From Cyprinodon diabolis (lineage: Eukaryota; Chordata; Actinopteri; Cyprinodontiformes; Cyprinodontidae), in assembly GCA_030533445.1 (NCBI GenBank), contig CM060070.1, positions 29,536,501 to 29,600,500 of the forward strand: 64,000 bases of DNA. The letters are read 5' to 3'. This document shows, in pieces, positions 48,337-59,690 of this stretch; position 1 is the first letter of the stretch; every line of letters starts with the position of its first letter. Position numbers and translations under genes: made by a program. A model generated the notes under the pieces. The model ran no database searches. It was not told the origin of the DNA and was given only the letters and a program-made list of their open reading frames with translations.

Positions 48337-48350
48337 GTCTCAGCCACCGT

Positions 48351-48946
48351 AATAAGAACAGAAAGAAATGAACCAAATAGGAATTAACCAACAGCATTCT
48401 AGCAATAATGGACACAGAGAACAAAGATCCTTGAATATGTTGGATTTTAAAGCATGTTGTCTTTTTAGGACATTGCTTTAAAACCTATCACTGTCTTTTT
48501 TTTAATCTTTTCCCTTGCCTTACTGCTATTTTCCAGGGTCTTCATAATGCTATTATTGTACAAACCTCTAAATCATTCACAGCATGGCTGCATTTATACT
48601 GACACTAAAACCTTTCTCATATTATTTTCTTGATTGGTGACTCCCATAGTTAGTTATACTGCACTTTATTTAGGGATAGTATCATGTATCATGGAGTCAT
48701 TTTTATTCTTCTTCACAGCTATGCACAACTATTCGCAGGTCTGCAATATTAAGACCCAATGGAACACATTAGTAAGTTGAAGTGCTGAGACATGTGAAAA
48801 AGGTGGTTTCAGGGGTAACAAAACTTTGCACGGCCTTGTAGGGGTTTTCATTGTTTCCTTTTGTACTGTTTAATTTTGTGATACTTTATAAAACTTGGAA
48901 CTCAACGCTCACTCATTCTGCCACTTTGAATAGAAAAAGCTTCCTA
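48351..48946. other. probable intron with a Tc1-like terminus
   Basis: At 48790-48842 the plus strand reads CATGTGAAAAAGGTGG, AGGGGTAACAAAACTTTGCA and CGGCCTTGTA, resembling a decayed Tc1-like end. The rest is AT-rich and unassigned. Confidence 0.4.
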
Positions 48947-49505
48947 GCCTGATAAACCATTTGTGAGATTAAATGTGTATTTTAGTCTGGCCGTGATAAA
49001 TGAGACATTGGAAGATTGTTGATGAAAACAGCTCGTTGTCTTTCAAACAATGTTTGTGGCTACGGCCAAGGCTCTGACCAATGAGTGCAACTGACTGTGA
49101 CGTAGTAAACGCGACAGAAAGCTGGTGGGGGAGTGTAAACAAACAGTATGTCGGTAAAACGGCGAATATGTCCTTCTTAAAAATGAATGAGCGTAGAGCC
49201 TCTTCCTGCTCACGTTTTAATGAAAACCCCAAGTCTAATCTTTCCAAAACTCATTCCAAAGCTGAGTCAAACGAGAACTGTTCAATAGTTGTTGCCATCT
49301 TCCTTGTGCTTTCTCCAGCGTCGCACAGCTTTGTCATCATGCCCTTAACCCCCCCCCCCCCGCTTTGCATCCATAAATTGAAAACACATCTCTGCGTTGT
49401 GATTGGCCAGCCAGTTCTAGGGCCTGGGGCATTGATTGAGGCTAGACAACTCGCAGTCAAAAATTATTTTGGCCACTGGCAGGTGGGGCTAGTTCACTAG
49501 GCTAG
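48947..49505. mobile_element. possible MITE with CTAGCCT ends
   Basis: CTAGCCTGATAAACC on the left and the complement of CTAGCCTAGTGAACTAGCC on the right suggest inverted ends about 560 bp apart. No target duplication was found. A run of 13 C lies at about 49349-49361. The 139-codon plus-strand frame (49081-49500) crosses this C run, matches no family I know and is probably a product of the repeat. Confidence 0.35.
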
Positions 49506-49514
49506 TTTATCCAA

Positions 49515-49610
49515 CTAAGAGCTTCCTGGATGGGAAGTGAAACGTCTTTAAACCTGAAAACAAAGTCCACTGTATTGTTTTTTTTGTTTTTTTTTTACTT
49601 TTTTGGAATG
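49515..49610 (+). repeat. dispersed repeat, AAGCGTCTTC-type, copy 1
   Basis: GAGCTTCCTGGATGGGAAGT, GAAACGTCTTTAAACC and AAAGTCCACTGTATTG match the copy at 54665-54790. I recall this text from an abundant fish retroelement-associated repeat but cannot assign it. Confidence 0.5.
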
Positions 49611-51010
49611 TTTATTTAACCTTTGATGTGGTCACAAAGCCAGCCTATTGGTTACTGAACCTAGCAAGTTATTTTAAAATGCAAAACCACAGATGGAAAT
49701 ATGGTCTTTTTTAACAACAAGAAAAAAAAGCATTATTAGAGCCCCAGATGTTACAGGAAAGAAATCTCCTGGTTAATACAGACACAAGTAAAACAGGTCA
49801 ACAGGATCAAGTTTATACAATCGACCCCGGTCTGAATGGCCTTCTAAACCAAAATGAAGGCACAGACCCTTTCAGAGAAAAGAAAATAATAAATATACAT
49901 ACTTTATCTTTTATGCATTCTACATCTGGTAATGTTCTGCAGAGGTTATAGATGCCTCTCTGACATTTATCTCCACTGTGGTTCAGGGTTGCTGTGTGAC
50001 ACTTCTGATTAAGTTCTGCATACTTCAATAACACTGCTGTCACATTTACACAGAGGGAATGGTCCTGGCAGAATGGAGGCAGACTCGTTCGGTTTCTCCT
50101 GCACATGGACATCCTATTATGTTTGAGGATATAGTACAGCTACACAAACATTCTTTAGCCGATTCTCCAAAGTTCTCTGCTGGATGCACCGATATTTACC
50201 AGTATGTGTTTGCTGTTGTGACACATTTGGCTGCATACTAGCAGGGGTGACAATAAAAACAGCTGGCTGGGCATTCTGTCCTTCCAAAACTTCTTACCCA
50301 ATCCCGATCACTTGTTAAAGCTTAATGGAAGCCAACAGGCTGCCTGTCAGCCTGACGAATACTGAGCTGTTTGTCTGACGGTTTCCAGCTCCAATTACAG
50401 CATAACGAGGAGAGGAATGGGGAGGCAAGCCAAAGAGAGGAGAGAGACTTTTACAGTATGTTTGCTGAAAGGAATTGGGAGGACAAGTTAAGAAATGAGA
50501 CAAAAGAGATAACACAAAAGGGTTGAAAGTACAAGAGGAGGATTCATACAAAGAGGACAGCTCAGGCAAAAAAGAGCAGATAGGAGAGGTTCAGAAAAAA
50601 AGAAAAGAAGAAAAAGGTGAACGAGGAGCAAAAAGGACTACAGCTGCTACTCACATTACCTGATGTGTATTTGTGTCGATAAAGTTTACACCAGTTTTTA
50701 ATATGTAAAGTAAAATCACATTGTAGTTTAATTCCTGTTTCCTCTTTTGTTAACTTCACTTCAGTGCATCCTCCTGCACTCCCAGATCCTATTGTTATTT
50801 CCTTTTTAACCCTTTCTTCATTTCTCTCCTGTACCAACCTATCCTTTGATATGTTTGGATTTCCAAAGAGATGCCAAGAACATTCACATACGTATATATA
50901 TCAATTATTATTCACTCTGTTGCTTTTTGAAAAGCTTAATTCTTCTTCTACATTTTATAAATCTTCTTTATGTGGTTTTCTTCTCTAAATACAAAAAGTA
51001 AGGAACCCCT
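49611..51010. other. probable intron
   Basis: No exon recognised. The block around 50330-50420 (GCCTGTCAGCCTGACGAATA) is unique-looking. Several short frames here have no domain. Confidence 0.35.
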
Positions 51011-51418
51011 TACCCCTTGCTCACACTGGCTCCGGTGCGGTTACCGAGCCGACGGACACCGCAACACCCGCACACCCCCTCTCACACCGCCCTTTTGACT
51101 ACGGTGCGGCGCGGCTCTGCGGCTCCGGCAACAGGTCCGGAGATTTAACAGAAGTTCACTTGAGTTCACGTAACTTCACGCGATAACACGGCCCAAATAA
51201 GGACATTTGCGAGAGCTTGTTGCGGAGGGCTCCGGCACGCCGCAAGAATAGCTTTCTTGCTGAATTTTCTGCAGCACCGGAGTGTCTCGGTAACCGCAGC
51301 CGGACAGCTCAGCAGCCGGTGAGAGAGGTTTACGTCTTTTTAATGACTTGGAATCACTGCGGCGCCGCACCCACCGCACCGCAACGGTAAGACCGGAGTC
51401 GGTGTGAGCCTGGGGTTA
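51011..51418. mobile_element. GC-rich MITE
   Basis: The left end TACCCCTTGCTCACACTGGC...GGTTACCG is mirrored by the complement of CGGTAAGACCGGAGTCGGTG...GGGGTTA at 51385-51418, so the terminal repeats are about 34-36 bp and imperfect. The interior is unusually rich in G, C and CpG for this window, with no frame. A PIF/Harbinger- or hAT-type origin is possible. The 67-codon minus-strand frame inside is not a gene. Confidence 0.65.
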
Positions 51419-51433
51419 CAGAGCTCTTCTAAT

Positions 51434-51784
51434 TAGGGGTGTTGGGAAAAAAAATCTGTATGGCGGTGTATAACGATTTTGGGCCGCCCAATATAATATT
51501 GATCTTTCTGCTCCTAATATCTATTTAAAAAAAACAAAAAAAAATACAAAACTTTTTTCCCCTGAAACAATTGGAGTAAATGCCACACTGCTGCTCTGGA
51601 GCCCTTTTGCTATGCAGCACAGCAGGATTTCTGTAGTAGAGGAGGTCAGTGGCAGATGGACACTCAAGCCCCAAACAACTAAGCTACTAAAACAACAATA
51701 TTCCAATATTGTGATAAAATCGCATTGTGACCAACTATCGTGAAGCATATTGTTTTGCAACACCTATGCCAATTCTCACCCCTA
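51434..51784. mobile_element. hAT-like MITE with 8-bp target duplication
   Basis: Ends TAGGGGTG and CACCCCTA are exact inverted repeats. Flanks CTTCTAAT (51426-51433) and GTTGTAAT (51785-51792) match at six of eight positions, as expected of an aged 8-bp hAT target duplication. The interior has the ATATTG/CAATAT-rich pattern (AACAATATTCCAATATTGTG) of fish hAT MITEs. It lies 15 bp from the GC-rich MITE. Confidence 0.65.
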
Positions 51785-51792
51785 GTTGTAAT

Positions 51793-53910
51793 GTAGTCAA
51801 AAAGAATAATTTAAAATATTTTCTTGGTTTTGGCTCTGGTCTAATCACTCAATTATTACATTTATGTTTCACCTTGCACTCATTTATGCATATGAATATA
51901 AGAAATGAAGAGTAATTTTGGTTTAAAGGAGAAGTCTGGTCATATTTAGAACTAACTAACTTCTTAAAGTACTTTAAATGATTTCATAATTTCATAAATT
52001 AATTTATGAAATTATTACATGCTGTTCAATGAATGTTAAGTGTTTTTAATTAAGAGTAAGTTTCATTTGAATGTGCTTTACTGGAGGCATCCATGTTTGT
52101 CAAAGAACACTACTATCACCTACCGGTTTGTGACATCACAGTGCGGCATCGGTTGTTGATCAAGTCCCAATGGTGTATCTGGTGTTTGTCACAACACGCT
52201 ATTATCAAAGTCATCTTAAAAACATTCTTCTTCGAAATGTTGGCTGTATACTTAATACTTTTCCTCTGGCCATAAGTTCTATGGCAAATTCTCCCTCTTC
52301 AAGTTGGCAATCCAACGATGAACCCGTCCATGTTGGATCATGAATCGGAAAGGTGAAATAACAATTTTTTCTTCACTTTTACCCGATGTATTACAACATC
52401 CAACTGCCATGCACGTGGGCATTGTCAGTTTAACTATAGCTCTGCTGAATTTCAATGGTGAAGTCCTCTCGAAATCTTAAATAATTGTTGTTGATTGCAG
52501 ATGTGTCTAGTAGTTCCCATTGATTTTGCTTGTAAAGCGGGGAGAATGGCGCTGGGCTTACCGCACCGTGATGTGTCTGGACTGATCAAGATGAAAGTTA
52601 TTACTTTTATTTTTTTACTGATTAGTGCTAAATGATTTAAATCACCCGAAACATATCAGATTTAGGTATAGATAATGGTCCATTGATCATTCCTTGCTGA
52701 GCTGATTTTTTCCTTTAAGATATCCATCCACACAAAAACCTCTGGATTATATTTTTATTGTTCTGTCGAATTGTGCATGGGGCATTTTTAAGATGTATTC
52801 ATCTATCTGTCTGTAAAACATATATAAACATGTAGCATTTTTGCTAATTAATCAATTTTAGAGCTTTTTTGAAGTTGCCTATGTTCTTATAGGTTTCCTT
52901 ATAAAAGCTAGACATCAAAACCTCTTTTCACTTCTAGAGAGTACAACAGAATACATGCATAGCAAACAGGGCTTATCCAACCTGAAAAAAAAAAGCAACT
53001 CACAGTCTCCCAGTGGACCTGTTGATAGCATAAGCACACTCTTCTAAGCTTGATAGGTTAGGGCTGTGTCATGGAGCAGCCAGTGATCTGAAGAGCTTTC
53101 ATCTCCACAATCTATCATTTCTATGCATTACGCTGTGTTTAAGAACAAAGTCATAGCACTCCACAGTGAATATGTTTGCATTGATGTAGGAATATGAATG
53201 TGTTTTAATAACTACAAGCACACTTTACTTAAATCCATGCTTGACTGACTTTACTTTTATCCTACTCTGCTTATTCTTTGTTTAAAGGCTTTATTTGTCT
53301 TTCAACTGCTCTATTTTCCTCAACAACTCTTATACATTTGTTTTAACTAATTGTTTTTATTTTTCGATCACACTCTACCATTCGGTAATCAAATTTAAAG
53401 CTCTTCAGATCACTGTTAGCTGTCCAACCAACACTGATGTGCAATTTTTTAAGCACAAAAACAAACCAATAAAAAATTAAGCAGCTTAAAAAAAAAAAAA
53501 AAAGCTCAGTTCCTAATTTGGACTAATCCCTGGTTACAGGCAAACTGTGTTTACTCTCAAGATGTCTTTAAATCTGTTTATGGCTCTTCCCTGACAGCTT
53601 TCAACGTTATGATTTAAAAAGTAGGCTGGGATTTTTGCACTAGTCTGTTAAAAAAAAAGGTTAAGAAAAATTTAGGACTTTATCCAGAGGGCCTGTCAGA
53701 TGTGTCGCGGATGATCAATATGCTTAAACATTTATGCACTCTGGCCATTCATGTGTTTGTAATTAAAATTCTGTATAATCCGTACCTAAAACCCAATCTC
53801 GACAGATTTAGGTCTTCATCAGGGTTTGTTAGAAGGGGTGCAGCAGACTGAGAGTCAAGGTTTTCTATGATGACTACATAATCACATACCTGCACGCTCT
53901 CATAATGCAT
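51793..53910. other. probable intron, no features
   Basis: AT-rich, with an A tract at about 53488-53503. No exon, RNA gene or repeat edges recognised. Confidence 0.4.
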
Positions 53911-54153
53911 TCACATTCCTCCCTGACTTTTCTTATTTTTTTCCGCTATCCGGAAGAGAGTCATTTTTAATTCAGCTTCATTTAGATTTCTTTTTGTTGT
54001 GCTTTGGTAGTAGGTTTTCCGTGCGGGGTAAGTGAGGTACCTCTGTATTTGCTTCAGGGTAGGCTGTGTTAAAATCATCAGGGGGGCAGTCATGTAATCA
54101 AAAGGTACAGCCTTATTTTCTTTAGAAAGCTCCCCGTGAAGCTTTTTCAATGC
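53911..54153 (-). CDS. exon-like open segment, unidentified
   Basis: Read on the minus strand, CCTGATTGCATTTCAG ends at 54154 and is a good splice acceptor. An open stretch of 80 codons follows and ends in TGA. The translation begins ALKKLHGELSKENKAVPFDY and contains TAPLMILTQPTLKQIQRYL and RNLNEAELKMTLFRIAEKNK. Its composition (Lys, Leu, Glu, Thr) is more protein-like than that of the chance frames around it. There is no ATG near the start, so it could only be an internal or last exon. I recognise no family, and length alone is not significant in this window. Alternatives are a decayed exon, a transposon fragment or chance. Confidence 0.25.
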   Translation of the reverse strand, partial: ALKKLHGELSKENKAVPFDYMTAPLMILTQPTLKQIQRYLTYPARKTYYQSTTKRNLNEAELKMTLFRIAEKNKKSQGGM

Positions 54154-54664
54154 CTGAAATGCAATCAGGAATATGTGAATTCAATTATATCAGCAGACAT
54201 TTAGTTTGCTTTCCCAAATCTGTTGCAATCTTTTTGAAGGGCGGCTTAACAAGTAGTTTCAACTAAATCTAATTCAAGTACAGCCACTGGGTTGTGGTGG
54301 GCACTGTGTTGAAAGATTGTTTTATGTGTGTATTTGCAAAAACTCTGATTGGATTTTCAGTAGGAGTCAGTGTTTTGTGTTTTGTTTTTTTGTTCTCCCT
54401 ACAGTGGTTCTCAACAAACTTGCTTAAAAACAAATATTTCTCAAACCTTTTGTAGGTACGTCCTGATGAATTTAAATGTAAATCCAACATGTTTTTGTTA
54501 GCCAAATTTGTAAAAAAAAAAAAAAAAAAAAGATCCCTAAACATCTGCAGACCGTGTAACCTAAACCGTGTAGAACCAACTACGGATTTTTATAGGGAGA
54601 AGCCCCGACATGGTTTATAGTCATATTTGGTTTATACATGGTTTATAGTCATATAGTCATATTT
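54154..54664. other. probable intron
   Basis: Includes an A tract at about 54512-54530. No other feature seen. The 91-codon minus-strand frame at 54269-54544 runs through the A tract and has no domain. Confidence 0.4.
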
Positions 54665-54790
54665 GAATTGAGAAAGCTTCCTGGAGAGGTAGTGAAACGT
54701 CTTCAAATCTTGGAAACCAAGTCCAGTGGATTGTTTTTTTTTTTTAACTTTTACGGAATGACTATGACCTGGATGACTGAGAATCTTCAT
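54665..54790 (+). repeat. dispersed repeat, copy 2
   Basis: AAAGCTTCCTGGAGAGGTAG, GAAACGTCTTCAAATC and CAAGTCCAGTGGATTG match 49515-49610. Here the repeat continues into GGATGACTGAGAATCTTCAT, a familiar continuation. Confidence 0.5.
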
Positions 54791-55534
54791 CAGCATTTAT
54801 AGTCAAATTACTCTGATTATTCAGACACTGAACTGTTCGAGTAGAATTCTCATTAGATATACCAATTTGTATTTTTTAGCTACAGACATAGTTTACTCTG
54901 AGGGACCCAAATCTGCACAAGATATTAATGGACAAGAGTATCAGTCAGGTGAAGAACTCAATACATCCACAGGAGGATAGTGGAATGAGGAGGACAGTGA
55001 AGAGGGTTTAAAAAAAAAAATTATTCTGCACAACAATGGGACTGGGGAAACTGGATATTTCTCTAAAATTGATTTAAAAAAAAAAAACACTGATAATGGT
55101 TATAGATGGGGTATACTGTCCCAGGGCTAAATGAAATTAAATCATTATCTCTTTGCTGGAAACATTTCTTTAAAAGAATACTTCCAAGCTTGACTAAAAT
55201 CTTATAAATAAGATCTCTTGTTCTTAAGTTGTTAACATGGATTGTAAGCATTAGGCTTGGAAAATAAGGTCAGAGCAATCCAACTAATAATGTTAGCTGC
55301 TTTGAGCAATAGTGTTCCCAGTAAACTTCATTAGTTGAACAACCCTAATATTTAACTCATTAAAGGGTACAGCCGTTGATCATATGACCTTACAACCCCT
55401 TTAATGGACCGTGATCCAATTAGAGTGATTATTTTGACTAGAGTTTTTAAGCCTTATTTATGTTCAAAGCAAGAAGTCTCCTAAGAAGAGAGGTTAAATA
55501 TCTAAAAAAAAAACGCTTAACATTAGTGGAAGAG

Positions 55535-55690
55535 TAATTTGTGGTCTGATAAAATCAAAGTTAGACTTTGAACTCCAATTCTAAAAAATAATATTTGACA
55601 GAAAATCTAAAGAAAAACAGAAACTCTCCAATGAAATCCGATGGTGGCAGAATTATGACCTGGGGTTATTTCAATCTGAAAAACTCACAG
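55535..55690 (+). pseudogene. Tc1-like transposase relic
   Basis: GTGGTCTGATAAAATCAAAG corresponds to the L-W-S-D-E-T-K section, and CCGATGGTGGCAGAATTATG to the H-G-G-G-S-I-M section, of Tc1-type transposase. The frame is broken and the ends are not visible. Confidence 0.5.
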
Positions 55691-55739
55691 AGAGAGAAAG
55701 ATGCAATTAGAAGAGTTTATTGAAACAATAGTTTGAACT

Positions 55740-56360
55740 TTGGCGCTCAGGCCTCGGCAGGAAACATAAACGCTGATTTATACTTTAATGCAGATAAACT
55801 GATGTATGAGAATAAGGATATTTCCCCCGGGCCGGAAACTGGTGGTGGAGTTTAGATAGATGAAGTTTGGTTAATCCATAGAGGCTGGTATACAGGGTGA
55901 TGCTTGAGTTAGATGTCACTGAATGAACAAAGTTTGCATAAACTGTCCATGAACTGTCCATGAAGAGCAAGCATGAAGCGACTGTGGAGAGAAAAAACTC
56001 CCCTTTGGGAAGAAATCTCTGGCAGAACCAGGCTCGACGTGGCGGTCTTCTGCCGGACCGTTTAAAGTGACAGGGAACTCCATGAAAGTCTGGAGGGACT
56101 ACGCGCTGGAGGTGAAGTTGAAGGAGCATCGAGGAGGAGTCGGATGAGCTTACTACAATGGTGGAGAAGGGGATGGAGGTGGGTTGTCTGAATCAAAGTC
56201 CGACATAGGAGCGACGGATCTTGCGGTTGTTGAAGAGCAGGCCTAGAGATGATTTGGAGTGGCTTTTAAGTAGAGTGCTGGAAGATAATTGGGCATCGAG
56301 GAAATGTAGCTTGAAGCGGGTTGGCTGCATCTGAAGCGGATCAGGCTCAGATTGAATGGA
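55740..56360. repeat. repeat-like block containing a piece of the 22915-type repeat
   Basis: At 55985-56055, GAGAGAAAAAACTCCCCTTT, GGCAGAACCAGGCTCGACG and CGGTCTTCTGCC echo the element at 22915-23480. The surrounding G-rich sequence (GGAGGTGAAGTTGAAGGAGC) is not AT-rich like its neighbours and is probably the rest of a related element. The 114-codon minus-strand frame at 55785-56129 belongs to it. Confidence 0.4.
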
Positions 56361-59300
56361 AGTAATCAGTTTCTTCAGTTGAATTTCTGCCTTAGCTTCA
56401 TTTTACTTGCGAAGAAACTTGGTTTGTTTTTTGTGAAATTCAATGAAAACTGTTTTGCTCCAAGCATATGTTCAAAGATTTAATTCACAAGAGGAAAATT
56501 GACATTTTTGGGAAGATGTTATTAAACGTCGAGAACTAAACTCACAACAAATGAAGAAAAAGATTGTGGACAAGAGAGGTCCTAAAAAAATACCAATAAA
56601 GTATTAGTCTAAAGGTGTTCTCACTAATGAAAATAATGTTGTTGCAACTTTTAAACATTTTAAACCCTTAAAATTTATTCACATTTCAGTTGAGTGGGAA
56701 ATGAATAATGCAGCTTTATTTGGGAAAAAAGGTTTGATTGGATTTATCATGCCATTGTCTCTTTAAATCACAAAAATCTGGCATTTTAAATGGAGTTAAA
56801 ACACTTTTAAACGTGTGAATTAACCTACGGTGTAGACTGTGCAAACCTAATGTATACTGTGGAGAGTGAAAACAAATATTTTAAAATATGTCATAGGTAA
56901 TGAATTAAAAAGTGGGTGCAGAGGGAATGAGTCTAATGGTCTGTCCTGAGGGCTCATATAATATTTCATTCCTAATTTATGGTAGTTTCAACTTAATCTC
57001 TTCCACCTGCTGCAGCCATACATCAAATCATCTAGAGTCATCTACCTTGCAATACTATACGCCCACCCAAAAAAAACAACCAAAACACGGTTGAGAGTGT
57101 AGTTTTATGCTCACGCTCCTAGAGTCAATTTATTCAGATTTAATAAAAATTCCAACAGAATGATTAAACCCTTATGCCTCATGTTTGGGCGGTGCACCAT
57201 CTGGGTGGGTGACTGAGCTGCCCTCGCCTCATTCCTTCCTCCACCTGTGGTAATTTACAAATCACTTTTAATGAGATGTCTCCTCTGTGACACGGGGCCA
57301 AAATACCTTAGAACGGACACACTATCAGGGTGTGCGACTCAAGCCGAATAATTAGCGCAGGGTCACTGCACCTGTCTGGACTACAGAGAGCTTGAGCTAA
57401 TCAATACTAAGGCACTGCGGTAAACTTTGGGCTTTAAGGTGAGAGAAAGGGGCTGATGGAAAAACGAAATGAGGAAAAAGGATCGGGAGAAGTGACAGAG
57501 AGAGAACTCCGAGGATGTGTCACAGAGAAGAGGAGCAAACACTGGGTGAAAGCAAATGAGTCTGTGGAGGAAAGAGAGTGAGTAGAGGTGTGAAAGAAGG
57601 TTAGTGATGCTCATATGTAGTAAAAAAAGGAAAGAGTTACAGAATGCAGAGTTATTTTAACCGATTTTGGGGGATTTCTGCCTCAGTGATAAACAAAAAA
57701 ACATTAAACCAGGAGAGAATGGCCTTCCTAGTACTCTGCATATAAGACTAATTAAGTATCTTAGGCCAAAAGCCGTTGCTAAAAAGACTGTCCTTCTACT
57801 AACTGAGCTACATTTGTCACAAAGGGCTTACAACAGGATAATGGTGCTGCAAGAATAGGTAGCCCATTTGTGCAGAAAGCCAATAGGGTGCATCAAAGTG
57901 ATCTTCAGGATGTTTCATTTATTCTACAGGTCTTGAGTGCCTTCCTCTTCCCATAATGTTTTTGCAGAGCAACATCAGAGCAGATGACTGAATGAAATCT
58001 AGGAAGGTAAAGGAGGCTGGATCTGTGGTGTGGAGAGTTGCACAGAGGCTCTTGAGCTCACTCAAAGCAGAATATAGAGGAGTTGCCGAGCATAATGGAA
58101 AACACTGCACACCCTCCACATAACAATGTGATAAAAACAGGAACATATCTACAGGTGTTGGACTGTTTAGCTCTGCTACTAAATGAACCAGCCCAGATGG
58201 TCATTCCTGCCCACAGCTATGGCTCTAATGACTTCTGGACAAATTATCTACATCATCAGTTTGTTTTACTTTAATTGAAGTTCTACTTTCTCATAATTAT
58301 GTATATACAAACAATGGAATAGTACCATAGGGGATTAGAAAAAAAAGTACTTTCAGCTCAAATAGCTAATATAATCACTTTATTTTCAGTTTAGATAAAA
58401 GAAGTGGTTAATTTAGTGTTCTGCAATCAGAGAACAGTTTTTTAAATTGTCCTTAAGGTACTCTTCAAGGCACTTAATGATTGTTTTTAGAACAGAAATA
58501 TCGTGGCAGAAATGAGATATGATTCATACTTTTTCTGAAAAGATAAAAAGGACTGTGGGGACGTTCCAATAATTTCAAAGATTTATTTCAGTTATAAACG
58601 ACATTCAGGATTTACAAACCTTAGTCAAGGGTCATGAGTTGTAACTGTAGGCTGTTTTTTGAGGAATCCAAAACACACAAACTCATTTCAACGCGTCCTT
58701 GAAAAGACCCATCTATCAGCAAGGACCTGCAGCTTGCTGAAGGGTAAGCCAGCACCCTCGTGTTTTTCAAGGCTCTTTCTGAGTCACATGCTGTGCAGAG
58801 GAAGATGTAAGGAGCAGAGGAAGGACTCAGACGAAGAGATCAGATGAAAGAGTGGAAGCCTACAGGAGTTCATGCATCTTACCAAGCTTTCCAAGAGCTC
58901 AAGACAAAGCTCTTATTTCAGAGTTTCTCAAGATGTCTCAAAAAATGCTCATACCACAACGTTTTGTTTAAGGTATAATAATTTCCTGGATTTACTGACA
59001 TAAATATATAATCTATATGTATCTTATTAATATAACCTATGAACTGAAAGTCTCAATCTTTATGATTGCCTTTGAAATTGCTATTAATAATTTTAAATGA
59101 ATGGGATTTGCATTTGTGGAAACAGACTAAAGTCTGACTATAAGATGTCGAAGGAAATAACACATTGGTGCTTTACTTGATTTTTTTTCTATTTTTGAAT
59201 GCTTTGAATTAAATGTCTACAAGTCTTTGCACAAGTTTTCCTATCACTTTTTTTTTTTTTAAGGTTTTGACAGGTTATACTACTGTCTTTCTTTTTTCAA

Positions 59301-59390
59301 AATTTATGCGGCATTATCTTGTTTCACTTTGGGGATGGGATGTTTGCAATTTTAATTTCAAACACCGTTTTGTACGTTTGCAAAAAAATT
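56361..59390. other. probable intron; block 57180-57420 may be conserved
   Basis: 57180-57420 is compositionally balanced, with CTGTGACACGGGGCC, CCGAATAATTAGCGCAGGG and TCACTGCACCTG, and has no coding or repeat signature. The frame at 58659-58847 has no support. Nothing else recognised. Confidence 0.35.
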
Positions 59391-59690
59391 AAGTTTTATT
59401 TTCATCTGACCAGAGCATATTCTTTCACACTCTTGCTCCACCCTGTTCATGTCTTAGCCCCTCTTAAACTGGACCTCTTATAGCTCTTTCATCATTGGCT
59501 TCTTTGTGTCACTTTTTCCTAAATACCTGACACGTGGAGTTATCCTGTCAACAGATTCTTCCACTTGAGCTGTGGACCTCTTCACCTCCTCAGTTCTCAT
59601 GGACCTCTTGGCTGCTTCTGTGATTATTACTCTTCTTGCTGGGCTGGTTAGTTTGGGTAGATGGATATGATTGCTATTTTTGTACAATAT
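59391..59690 (-). pseudogene. Tc1-like transposase relic, DNA-binding part
   Basis: On the minus strand the 69-codon frame includes LTSPARRVIITEAAKRSMRT and later SVDRITPRVRYLG, which follows the second helix-turn-helix of Tc1/Tc3 transposases. On the plus strand, TTTTCATCTGACCAGAGCAT is the complement of the downstream L-W-S-D-E-T-K region. Spacing is shortened and the frame is closed outside this section, so it is a deleted relic. Confidence 0.6.

Larger units (their letters stand above)
47055..48350. mobile_element. fold-back (long inverted-repeat) element
   Basis: The left end ACGGTGGCTGAGAAGTGC is mirrored by the right end GCACGTCTCAGCCACCGT. Outer arms run 47055-47502 and 47768-48350 and read through as complements, differing mainly by small indels and one 89-bp tandem duplication on the right. 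A second, perfect 44-bp inverted pair (47556-47599 and 47653-47696) lies inside. No transposase frame is present. The short frames that start MAGCDVTITLTCSTNSSIC occur on both strands because of the symmetry and are not genes. Flanks contain ATAAGA on both sides, a weak hint of a target duplication. Confidence 0.85.

Noticed and set aside
49081..49500. 139-codon plus-strand frame
   Set aside because: It crosses a 13-C run within a probable MITE and matches no family I know.
51011..51418. CpG island or promoter
   Set aside because: The GC-rich segment is bounded by inverted terminal repeats, so a MITE explains it better. Expression or methylation data could overturn this.
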